Source of the DNA: Halictus rubicundus
Lineage: Eukaryota; Arthropoda; Insecta; Hymenoptera; Halictidae
DNA: 64,000 nucleotides
Reading direction: 5' to 3'
NCBI RefSeq assembly: GCF_050948215.1
Contig: NW_027488774.1
Span: 124,001-188,000 of the forward strand
Shown here in pieces: positions 25,060-37,810 of the stretch; position 1 is the first letter of the stretch, and each line of letters starts with the position of its first letter. The notes beneath the pieces are model-generated. The model was not told where the DNA came from. It searched no databases and saw only the letters and a list, made by a program, of their open reading frames with translations. A program made the position numbers and the translations under genes.

Positions 25060-27700
25060 GATAGAGGTTAGGATTTGATAGAGGATAGGATAGGATAGAG
25101 GATAGGATAGGATAGAGGATAGGATAGGATAGAGGATAGGATAGGATAGAGGATAGGATAGGATAGAGGATAGGATAGGATAGGATAGAGGATAGGATAG
25201 GATAGGATAGAGGATAGGATAGGATAGGATAGAGGATAGGATAGGATAGGATAGAGGATAGGATAGGATAGGATAGAGGATAGGATAGGATAGAGGATAG
25301 GATAGGATAGCGGATAGGATAGGGTAGAGTATAGAATAGGATAGAGGATAGGATAGGATAGAGGATAGGATAGGATAGAGGATAGGATAGGATAGAGGAT
25401 TGGAGTGTATAGAGGATAGGATATAGGATTGGATAGGATAGAGGAAAGGATACGATAGTGGATAGGAGAGAGGATAGGATAGGATAGAGGATAGGATAGG
25501 ATAGAGGATAGGATAGGATAGAGGTTAGGATTTGATAGAGGATAGGATAGGATAGAGGATAGGATAGGATAGAGGATAGGATAGGATAGAGGATAGGATA
25601 GGATAGAGGATAGGATAGGATAGGATAGAGGATAGGATAGGATAGGATAGAGGATAGGATAGGATAGCGGATAGGATAGGGTAGAGTATAGAATAGGATA
25701 GAGGATAGGATAGGATAGAGGATAGGATAGGAATGAGGATAGGATAGGATAGAGTATAGGATAAGATAGAGGATCGGATAGGATCGGATAGAATATAGAA
25801 TAGGATAGAGGATAGGATAGGATAGAGGATAGGATAGGATAGAGGATAGGACAGGATAGAGGATAGGATAGGATTGAGGATAGGATAGGATAGAGGATAG
25901 GATAGAGGATAGGATAGAGGATAGGATAGGGGATAGGATAGAGGATTGGATAGGATAGGATAGCGGATAGGATAGGATATAGGACAGGATAGGATAGAGG
26001 ATAGGATAGGATAGGATAGAGGATAGGATAGAGGATAGGATAGGATAGAGGATAGGATAGGATAGAGGATAGGATATTATAGAGGATAGGATAGGACAGA
26101 GGATAGGATAGGATAGAGGATAGGATAGGATAGATGATAGGATAGGATAGAGGATAGGATAGGATAGAGGATAGGATAGGATAGAGGTTAGGATTTGATA
26201 GAGGATAGGATAGGATAGAGGATAGGATAGGATAGAGGATAGGATAGGATAGAGGATAGGATAGGATAGGATAGAGGATAGGATAGGATAGGATAGAGGA
26301 TAGGATAGGATAGAGGATAGGATAGGATAGCGGATAGGATAGGGTAGAGTATAGAATAGGATAGAGGATAGGATAGGATAGAGGATAGGATAGGAATGAG
26401 GATAGGATAGGATAGAGTATAGGATAAGATAGAGGATCGGATAGGATCGGATAGCGGATAGGATAGGATATAGGACAGGATAGGATAGAGGATAGGATAG
26501 GATAGGATAGAGGATAGGATAGAGGATAGGATAGGATAGAGGATAGGATAGGGGATAGGATAGAGGATTGGATAGGATAGAGGATAGGATGGGATAGAGG
26601 ATAGGATAGGATAGGATAGCGGATAGGATAGGATATAGGACAGGATAGGATAGAGGATAGGATAGGATAGGATAGAGGATAGGATAGAGGATAGGATAGG
26701 ATAGAGGATAGGATAGGATAGAGGATAGGATAGGATAGAGGATTGGAGTGTATAGAGGATAGGATATAGGATTGGATAGGATAGAGGAAAGGATACGATA
26801 GTGGATAGGAGAGAGGATAGGATAGGATAGAGGATTGGAGCGTATAGAGGATAGGATAGAGGATAGGATAGGATAGAGGATAGGATAGGATGGAGGATAG
26901 GATAGGATAGAGGAGAGGATAGGATAGAGGATAGGATAGGATAGAGGATAGGATAGGATAGAGGTTAGGATAGGATAGAGGATAGGATTGGATAGAGGAT
27001 AGGATAGGATAGAGGATAGGATAGGATAGAGGATAGGATAGGATAGAGGATATTTTAGGATAGAGGATAGGATAGGATAGAGGATAGGATATTATAGAGG
27101 ATAGGGTAGGATAGAGGAAAGGATAGGATAGAGGATAGGATAGGATAGAGGATTGGAGTGTATAGAGGATAGGATATAGGATTGGATAGGATAGAGGATA
27201 GGATACGATAGTGGATAGGACAGAGGATAGGATAGGATAGAGGATTGGATAGGATAGGATAGAGGATAGGATAGAGGATTGGATAGGATAGAGGATAGGA
27301 TAGGATAGAGGATAGGATAGGATAGACGATAGGATAGGACAGAGGATAGGATAGGATAGACGATAGGATATTGTAGAGGATTGGATAGGATAGAGGACAT
27401 GATAGGATAGGATAGAGGATAGGATAGGAAGAGGATAGGATAGGATGGATGATATTATAGGATAGAGCACAGGATAGGATAGAGGATTCGATATTATAGA
27501 GGAGAGGATCGAATAGAGGAAAGGATAGGGGATTGGATAGGATAGAGGATAGGATAGGATAGAGGATAGGATAGAGGATAGGAAAGAGGATAGGATAGGG
27601 GATTGGATAGGATAGTTGATACGATAGGATAGAGAATAGGATAGGATGGATGATATTATAGGATAGAGCACAGGATAGGATAGAGGATAGGATAGGATGG
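25060..27700. repeat. Long array block, copy 1 of a ~6.3-6.5-kb-offset pair
   Basis: The block runs from GGTTAGGATTTGATAG near 25,067 to the AGAGCACAGG module near 27,666. It has its counterpart at 31,560-33,990. The offset is 6,500 at the left end, 6,272 at the rare GGAGCGTATAG unit (near 26,839 and 33,111) and 6,284 at the GACGATAGG units (27,325 and 33,609). The minus-strand frame covering it (867 codons) is repeat artefact, not a gene. Confidence 0.72.
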
Positions 27701-28817
27701 AGGATGGGATAGGATAGAGGAGAGGATAGGATAGAGGATAGGATAGGATAGAGGATAGGATAGGAAAGAGGATAGGATAGGATAGAGGTTAGGATAGGAT
27801 AGAGGATAGGATTGGATAGAGGATAGGATAGGATAGAGGATAGGATAGGATAGAGGATAGGATAGGATAGAAGATAGGATAGGATAGGATAGAGGATAGG
27901 ATAGGATAGGATAGAGGATAGGATTGGATAGAGGATAGGATAGGATAGAGGATAGGATAGGATAGAGGATAGGATAGGATAGAAGATAGGATAGGATAGG
28001 ATAGAGGATAGGATAGGATAGGATAGAGGATAGGATAGGATAGAGGATAGGATAGGATAGAGGATATGATAGGATAGAGGATAGGATAGGATAGAGGATA
28101 GGATAGGATAGAGGATTTGATAGAGGATAGGATAGAGGATAGGATAGAGGATAGGATAGGGGATGGGATAGAGGATTGGATAGGATAGACGATAGGATGG
28201 GATAGAGGATAGGATAGGATAGCGGATAGGATAGGATATAGGACAGGATAGGATAGAGGATAGGATAGGATAGGATAGAGGATAGGATAGGATAGAGGAT
28301 AGGATAGGATCGAGGATAGGATAGGATAGAGGATAGGATAGGATAGAGGATAGGATAGGATAGAGGATTGGAGTGTATAGAGGATAGGATATAGGATTGG
28401 ATAGGATAGAGGAAAGGATACGATAGTGGATAGGAGAGAGGATAGGATAGGATAGAGGATTGGATAGGATAGAGGAAAGGATACGATAGTGGATAGGAGA
28501 GAGGATAGGATAGGATAGAGGATTGGAGTGTATAGAGGATAGGATATAGGATTGGATAGGATAGAGGAAAGGATACGATAGTGGATAGGAGAGAGGATAG
28601 GATAGGATAGAGGATAGGATAGGATAGAGGATAGGATAGGATAGAGGTTAGGATTTGATAGAGGATAGGATAGGATAGAGGATAGGATAGGATAGAGGAT
28701 AGGATAGGATAGAGGATAGGATAGGATAGAGGATAGGATAGGATAGGATAGAGGATAGGATAGGATAGGATAGAGGATAGGATAGGATAGAGGATAGGAT
28801 AGGATAGCGGATAGGAT
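27291..28817. repeat. Tandem duplication of 1,596-bp unit, copy 1
   Basis: Every checked landmark recurs exactly 1,596 bp downstream: GACGATAGGATAGGAC (27,325/28,921), AGAGCACAGG (27,666/29,262), GGATGGGATAGAGG (28,161/29,757), TTGGAGTGT (28,368/29,964) and the second TTGGAGTGT (28,523/30,119). The match ends just after GGATAGCGGATAGG (28,807/30,403). No indels are needed across ~1.5 kb, which suggests a recent event. Confidence 0.88.
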
Positions 28818-28886
28818 AGAGGATTGGATAGGATAGAGGATAGGATAGGATAGAGGATAGGATAGGATAGAGGTTAGGATTTGATA

Positions 28887-30413
28887 GAGGATAGGATAGG
28901 ATAGAGGATAGGATAGGATAGACGATAGGATAGGACAGAGGATAGGATAGGATAGACGATAGGATATTGTAGAGGATTGGATAGGATAGAGGACATGATA
29001 GGATAGGATAGAGGATAGGATAGGAAGAGGATAGGATAGGATGGATGATATTATAGGATAGAGCACAGGATAGGATAGAGGATTCGATATTATAGAGGAG
29101 AGGATCGAATAGAGGAAAGGATAGGGGATTGGATAGGATAGAGGATAGGATAGGATAGAGGATAGGATAGAGGATAGGAAAGAGGATAGGATAGGGGATT
29201 GGATAGGATAGTTGATACGATAGGATAGAGAATAGGATAGGATGGATGATATTATAGGATAGAGCACAGGATAGGATAGAGGATAGGATAGGATGGAGGA
29301 TGGGATAGGATAGAGGAGAGGATAGGATAGAGGATAGGATAGGATAGAGGATAGGATAGGAAAGAGGATAGGATAGGATAGAGGTTAGGATAGGATAGAG
29401 GATAGGATTGGATAGAGGATAGGATAGGATAGAGGATAGGATAGGATAGAGGATAGGATAGGATAGAAGATAGGATAGGATAGGATAGAGGATAGGATAG
29501 GATAGGATAGAGGATAGGATTGGATAGAGGATAGGATAGGATAGAGGATAGGATAGGATAGAGGATAGGATAGGATAGAAGATAGGATAGGATAGGATAG
29601 AGGATAGGATAGGATAGGATAGAGGATAGGATAGGATAGAGGATAGGATAGGATAGAGGATATGATAGGATAGAGGATAGGATAGGATAGAGGATAGGAT
29701 AGGATAGAGGATTTGATAGAGGATAGGATAGAGGATAGGATAGAGGATAGGATAGGGGATGGGATAGAGGATTGGATAGGATAGACGATAGGATGGGATA
29801 GAGGATAGGATAGGATAGCGGATAGGATAGGATATAGGACAGGATAGGATAGAGGATAGGATAGGATAGGATAGAGGATAGGATAGGATAGAGGATAGGA
29901 TAGGATCGAGGATAGGATAGGATAGAGGATAGGATAGGATAGAGGATAGGATAGGATAGAGGATTGGAGTGTATAGAGGATAGGATATAGGATTGGATAG
30001 GATAGAGGAAAGGATACGATAGTGGATAGGAGAGAGGATAGGATAGGATAGAGGATTGGATAGGATAGAGGAAAGGATACGATAGTGGATAGGAGAGAGG
30101 ATAGGATAGGATAGAGGATTGGAGTGTATAGAGGATAGGATATAGGATTGGATAGGATAGAGGAAAGGATACGATAGTGGATAGGAGAGAGGATAGGATA
30201 GGATAGAGGATAGGATAGGATAGAGGATAGGATAGGATAGAGGTTAGGATTTGATAGAGGATAGGATAGGATAGAGGATAGGATAGGATAGAGGATAGGA
30301 TAGGATAGAGGATAGGATAGGATAGAGGATAGGATAGGATAGGATAGAGGATAGGATAGGATAGGATAGAGGATAGGATAGGATAGAGGATAGGATAGGA
30401 TAGCGGATAGGAT
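28887..30413. repeat. Tandem duplication of 1,596-bp unit, copy 2
   Basis: This is the partner of 27,291-28,817 at a constant 1,596-bp offset. A third related segment lies around 33,609-34,790, with small indels. Confidence 0.88.
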
Positions 30414-31559
30414 AGGGTAGAGTATAGAATAGGATAGAGGATAGGATAGGATAGAGGATAGGATAGGAATGAGGATAGGATAGGATAGAGTATAGGATAA
30501 GATAGAGGATCGGATAGGATCCGATAGAATATAGAATAGGATAGAGGATAGGATAGGATAGAGGATAGGATAGGATAGAGGATAGGACAGGATAGAGGAT
30601 AGGATAGGATTGAGGATAGGATAGGATAGAGGATAGGATAGAGGATAGGATAGAGGATAGGATAGGGGATAGGATAGAGGATTGGATAGGATAGAGGATA
30701 GGATGGGATAGAGGATAGGATAGGATAGGATAGCGGATAGGATAGGATATAGGACAGGATAGGATAGAGGATAGGATAGGATAGGATAGAGGATAGGATA
30801 GAGGATAGGATAGGATAGAGGATAGGATAGGATAGAGGATAGGATAGGATAGAGGATAGGATAGGATAGAGGATAGGATATTATAGAGGATAGGATAGGA
30901 CAGAGGATAGGATAGGATAGAGGATAGGATAGGATAGATGATAGGATAGGATAGAGGATAGGATAGGATAGAGGATAGGATAGGATAGAGGTTAGGATTT
31001 GATAGAGGATAGGATAGGATAGAGGATAGGATAGGATAGAGGATAGGATAGGATAGAGGATAGGATAGGATAGAGGATAGGATAGGATAGGATAGAGGAT
31101 AGGATAGGATAGGATAGAGGATAGGATAGGATAGAGGATAGGATAGGATAGCGGATAGGATAGGGTAGAGTATAGAATAGGATAGAGGATAGGATAGGAT
31201 AGAGGATAGGATAGGAATGAGGATAGGATAGGATAGAGTATAGGATAAGATAGAGGATCGGGTAGGATCGGATAGCGGATAGGATAGGATATAGGACAGG
31301 ATAGGATAGAGGATAGGATAGGATAGGATAGAGGATAGGATAGGATAGGATAGAGGATAGGATAGGATAGAGGATAGGATAGGATCGAGGATAGGATAGG
31401 ATAGAGGATAGGATAGGATAGAGGATAGGATAGGATAGAGGATTGGAGTGTATAGAGGATAGGATATAGGATTGGATAGGATAGAGGAAAGGATACGATA
31501 GTGGATAGGAGAGAGGATAGGATAGGATAGAGGATAGGATAGGATAGAGGATAGGATAG

Positions 31560-33990
31560 GATAGAGGTTAGGATTTGATAGAGGATAGGATAGGATAGAG
31601 GATAGGATAGGATAGAGGATAGGATAGGATAGAGGATAGGATAGGATAGAGGATAGGATAGGATAGGATAGAGGATAGGATAGGATAGGATAGAGGATAG
31701 GATAGGATAGAGGATAGGATAGGATAGGATAGAGGATAGGATAGGATAGGATAGAGGATAGGATAGGATAGAGGATAGGATAGGATAGCGGATAGGATAG
31801 GGTAGAGTATAGAATAGGATAGAGGATAGGATAGGATAGAGGATAGGATAGGAATGAGGATAGGATAGGATAGAGTATAGGATAAGATAGAGGATCGGAT
31901 AGGATCGGATAGCGGATAGGATAGGATATAGGACAGGATAGGATAGAGGATAGGATAGGATAGGATAGAGGATAGGATAGGATAGGATAGAGGATAGGAT
32001 AGGATAGAGGATAGGATAGGATCGAGGATAGGATAGGATAGAGGATAGGATAGGATAGAGGATAGGATAGGATAGAGGATTGGAGTGTATAGAGGATAGG
32101 ATATAGGATTGGATAGGATAGAGGAAAGGATACGATAGTGGATAGGAGAGAGGATAGGATAGGATAGAGGATAGGATAGGATAGAGGATAGGATAGGATA
32201 GAGGTTAGGATTTGATAGAGGATAGGATAGGATAGAGGATAGGATAGGGTAGAGGATAGGATAGGATAGAGGATAGGATAGGATAGGATAGAGGATAGGA
32301 TAGAGGATAGGATAGGATAGAGGATAGGATAGGATAGAGGATAGGATATTATAGAGGATAGGATAGGACAGAGGATAGGATAGGATAGAGGATAGGATAG
32401 GATAGATGATAGGATAGGATAGAGGATAGGATAGGATAGACGATAGGATAGGATAGAGGTTAGGATTTGATAGAGGATAGGATAGGATAGAGGATAGGAT
32501 AGGATAGAGGATAGGATAGGATAGAGGATAGGATAGGATAGGATAGAGGATAGGATAGGATAGGATAGAGGATAGGATAGGATAGAGGATAGGATAGGAT
32601 AGCGGATAGGATAGGGTAGAGTATAGAATAGGATAGAGGATAGGATAGGATAGAGGATAGGATAGGAATGAGGATAGGATAGGATAGAGTATAGGATAAG
32701 ATAGAGGATCGGATAGGATCGGATAGCGGATAGGATAGGATATAGGACAGGATAGTATAGAGGATAGGATAGGATAGGATAGAGGATAGGATAGAGGATA
32801 GGATAGGATAGAGGATAGGATAGGATAGAGGATATAATAGGGGATAGGATAGAGGATTGGATAGGATAGAGGATAGGATGGGATAGAGGATAGGATAGGA
32901 TAGGATAGCGGATAGGATAGGATATAGGACAGGATAGGATAGAGGATAGGATAGGATAGGATAGAGGATAGGATAGAGGATAGGATAGGATAGAGGATAG
33001 GATAGGATAGAGGATAGGATAGGATAGAGGATTGGAGTGTATAGAGGATAGGATATAGGATTGGATAGGATAGAGGAAAGGATACGATAGTGGATAGGAT
33101 AGAGGATTGGAGCGTATAGAGGATAGGATAGAGGATAGGATAGGATAGAGGATAGGATAGGATGGAGGATAGGATATAATAGAGGAGAGGATAGGATAGA
33201 GGATAGGATAGGATAGAGGATAGGATAGGATAGAGGTTAGGATAGGATAGAGGATAGGATTGGATAGAGGATAGGATAGGATAGAGGATAGGATAGGATA
33301 GAGGATAGGATAGGATAGAGGATATTTTAGGATAGAGGATAGGATAGGATAGAGGATAGGATATTATAGAGGATAGGGTAGGATAGAGGAAAGGATAGGA
33401 TAGAGGATAGGATAGGATAGAGGATTGGAGTGTATAGAGGATAGGATATAGGATTGGATAGGATAGAGGATAGGATACGATAGTGGATAGGACAGAGGAT
33501 AGGATAGGATAGAGGATAGGATAGAGGATTGGATAGGATAGGATAGAGGATAGGATAGAGGATTGGATAGGATAGAGGATAGGATAGGATAGAGGATAGG
33601 ATAGGATAGACGATAGGATAGGACAGAGGATAGGATAGGATAGACGATAGGATATTGTAGAGGATTGGATAGGACAGAGGACATGATAGGATAGGATAGA
33701 GGATAGGATAGGAAGAGGATAGGATAGGATGGATGATATTATAGGATAGAGCACAGGATAGGATAGAGGATTCGATATTATAGAGGAGAGGATCGAATAG
33801 AGGAAAGGATAGGGGATTGGATAGGATAGAGGATAGGATAGGATAGAGGATAGGATAGAGGATAGGAAAGAGGATAGGATAGGGGATTGGATAGGATAGT
33901 TGATACGATAGGATAGAGAATAGGATAGGATGGATGATATTATAGGATAGAGCACAGGATAGGATAGAGGATAGGATAGGATGGAGGATG
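31560..33990. repeat. Long array block, copy 2 of a ~6.3-6.5-kb-offset pair
   Basis: This is the counterpart of 25,060-27,700. It has the same order of landmarks (GGTTAGGATTTGATAG, GGATAGCGG, GATCGGATAGGATCGG, GGAGCGTATAG, GACGATAGG, AGAGCACAGG), with several whole-unit gains and losses. Its minus-strand frame of 795 codons is again periodic artefact. Confidence 0.72.
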
Positions 33991-35499
33991 GGATAGGATA
34001 GAGGATAGGATAGGATAGAGGATAGGATAGGAAAGAGGATAGGATAGGATAGAGGTTAGGATAGGATAGAGGATAGGATTGGATAGAGGATAGGATAGGA
34101 TAGAGGATAGGATAGGATAGAGGATAGGATAGGATAGAAGATAGGATAGGTTAGGATAGAGGATAGGATAGGATAGGATAGAGGATAGGATTGGATAGAG
34201 GATAGGATAGGATAGAGGATAGGATAGGATAGAGGATAGAATAGGATAGAAGATAGGATAGGATAGGATAGAGGATAGGATAGGATAGGATAGAGGATAG
34301 GATAGGATAGAGGATAGGATAGGATAGAGGATATGATACGATAGAGGATAGGATAGGATAGAGGATAGGATAGGATAGAGGATAGGATAGAGGATAGGAT
34401 AGAGGATAGGATAGAGGATAGGATAGGGGATAGGATAGAGGATTGGATAGGATAGACGATAGGATGGGATAGAGGATAGGATAGGATAGCGGATAGGACA
34501 GGATATAGGACAGGATAGGATAGAGGATAGGATAGGATAGGATAGAGGATAGGATAGGATAGAGGATAGGATAGGATCGAGGATAGGATAGGATAGAGGA
34601 TAGGATAGGATAGAGGATAGGATAGGATAGAGGATTGGAGTGTATAGAGGATAGGATATAGGATTGGATAGGATAGAGGAAAGGATACGATAGTGGATAG
34701 GAGAGAGGATAGGATAGGATAGAGGATTGGATAGGATAGAGGAAAGGATACGATAGTGGATAGGAGAGAGGATAGGATAGGATAGAGGATTGGAGTGTAT
34801 AGAGGATAGGATAGAGGATAGGATATGATGGAGGATAGGATAGGATAGAGGAGAGGATAGGATAGAGGATAGGATAGGATAGAGGATAGGATAGGAAAGA
34901 GGATAGGATAGGATAGAGGATAGGATATTATAGAGGATAGGATAGGACAGAGGATAGGATAGGATAGAGGATAGGATAGGATAGAGGATAGGATAGGATA
35001 GAGGATAGGATATTATAGAGGATAGGATAGGACAGAGGATAGGATAGGATAGAGGATAGGATAGGATAGAGGATAGGATAGGATAGAGGATAGGATAGGA
35101 TAGAGGATAGGATAGGATAGAGGATAGGATAGGATAGAGGATAGGATAGGATAGAGGATAGGATAGGATAGAGGTTAGGATAGGATAGAGGATAGGATTG
35201 GATAGAGGATAGGATAGGATAGAGGATAGGATAGGATAGAGGATAGGATAGGATAGAGGATAGGATAGAGGATAGGATAGGATAGAGGATAGGATAGGAT
35301 AGGATAGAGGATAGGATAGGATAGGATAGAGGATAGGATAGGATAGAGGATAGGATAGGATAGAGGATAGGATAGGATAGCGGATAGGATAGGATATAGG
35401 ATTGGATAGGATGGAGGATAGGATAGGATAGAGGATAGGATAGGATAGAGGATTGGATAGGATAGAGGATAGGATAGGATAGAGGATAGAGGATAGGAT

Positions 35500-37810
35500 A
35501 TTATAGAGGATAGGATAATTCAGAGGATAGGATAGGATAGAGGATAGGATAGGATAGAGGATAGGATAGGATAGAGGATAGGATAGGATAGAGGATAGGA
35601 TAGGATAGAGGATAGGATAGGATAGAGGATAGGATAGGATAGAGGATAGGATAGGATAGAGGATTGGAGTGTATAGAGGATAGGATATAGGATTGGATAG
35701 GATAGAGGATAGGATACGATAGTGGATAGGAGAGAGGATAGGATAGGATAGAGGATTGGAGTGTATAGAGGATTGGAGTGTATAGAGGATAGGATAGAGG
35801 ATAGGATATTATAGAGGATAGGATAGGACAGAGGATAGGATAGGATAGAGGATAGGATAGGATAGAGGATAGGATAGGATAGAGGATAGGATAGGATAGA
35901 GGATAGGATAGGATAGAGGATAGGATAGGATAGAGGATAGGATAGGATAGAGGATAGGATAGGATAGAGGATAGGATAGGATAGAGGATATGATAGGATA
36001 GAGGATAGGATAGGATAGAGGATAGGATAGGATAGAGGATAGGATAGAGGATAGGATAGAGGATAGGATAGGGGATAGGATAGAGGATTGGATAGGATAG
36101 ACGATAGGATGGGATAGAGGATAGGATAGGATAGCGGATAGGATAGGATATAGGACAGGATAGGATAGAGGATAGGATAGGATAGGATAGAGGATAGGAT
36201 AGGATAGAGGATAGGATAGGATCGAGGATAGGATAGGATAGAGGATAGGATAGGATAGAGGATAGGATAGGATAGAGGATAGGATAGGATAGAGGATTGG
36301 AGTGTATAGAGGATAGGATATAGGATTGGATAGGATAGAGGAAAGGATACGATAGTGGATAGGAGAGAGGATAGGATAGGATAGAGGATAGGATATTATA
36401 GAGGATAGGATAGGACAGAGGATAGGATAGGATAGAGGATAGGATAGGATAGAGGATAGGATAGGATAGAGGATAGGATATTATAGAGGATAGGATAGGA
36501 CAGAGGATAGGATAGGATAGAGGATAGGATAGGATAGAGGATAGGATAGGATAGAGGATAGGATAGGATAGAGGATAGGATAGGATAGAGGATAGGATAG
36601 GATAGAGGATAGGATAGGATAGAGGATAGGATAGGATAGAGGTTAGGATAGGATAGAGGATAGGATTGGATAGAGGATAGGATAGGATAGAGGATAGGAT
36701 AGGATAGAGGATAGGATATGATAGAGGATAGGATAGGATAGGATAGAGGATAGGATAGGATAGGATAGAGGATAGGATAGGATAGAGGATAGGATAGGAT
36801 AGCGGATAGGATAGGATATAGGATTGGATAGGATGGAGGATAGGATAGGATAGAGGATTGGATAGGATAGAGGATAGGATAGGATAGGATAGAGGATAGG
36901 ATATTATAGAGGATAGGATAATTCAGAGGATAGGATAGGATAGAGGATAGGATAGGATAGAGGATAGGATAGGATAGAGGATAGGATAGGATAGAGGATA
37001 GGATAGGATAGAGGATAGGATAGGATAGAGGATAGGATAGGATAGAGGATAGGATAGGATAGAGGATAGGATAGGATAGAGGATAGGATAGGATAGAGGA
37101 TAGGATAGGATAGAGGATTGGAGTGTATAGAGGATAGGATATAGGATTGGATAGGATAGAGGATAGGATACGATAGTGGATAGGAGAGAGGATAGGATAG
37201 GATAGAGGATTGGAGTGTATAGAGGATTGGAGTGTATAGAGGATAGGATAGAGGATAGGATATTATAGAGGATAGGATAGGACAGAGGATAGGATAGGAT
37301 AGAGGATAGGATAGGATAGAGGATAGGATAGGATAGAGGATAGGATAGGATAGAGGATAGGATAGGATATAGGATTGGATAGGATGGAGGATAGGATAGG
37401 ATAGAGGATAGGATAGGATAGGATAGAGGATAGGATAGGATAGGATAGAGGATAGGATAGGATAGAGGATAGGATAGGATAGAGGATAGGATAGGATAGC
37501 GGATAGGATAGGATATAGGATTGGATAGGATGGAGGATAGGATAGGATAGAGGATAGGATAGGATAGAGGATTGGATAGGATAGAGGATAGGATAGGATA
37601 GGATAGAGGATAGGATATTATAGAGGATAGGATAATTCAGAGGATAGGATAGGATAGAGGATAGGATAGGATAGAGGATTGGAGTGTATAGAGGATAGGA
37701 TATAGGATTGGATAGGATAGAGGATAGGATACGATAGTGGATAGGAGAGAGGATAGGATAGGATAGAGGATTGGAGTGTATAGAGGATTGGAGTGTATAG
37801 AGGATAGGAT
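35500..37810. repeat. Higher-order cluster with GATAATTCAGAGG and doubled TTGGAGTGT
   Basis: The rare unit GATAATTCAGAGG occurs at about 35,515, 36,918 and 37,632. A pair of TTGGAGTGT units only 16 bp apart occurs near 35,757/35,773, 37,208/37,224 and ~37,760-37,790. The repeated order shows kilobase-scale blocks amplified about three times with internal deletions. Confidence 0.7.

Noticed and set aside
25068..27671. 867-codon open frame on the minus strand (and similar frames across the arrays)
   Set aside because: It is a direct translation of the 17-bp repeat, which lacks stops on that strand in every frame. Composition is purely periodic Ser/Tyr/Pro/Ile/Leu and no domain is present.
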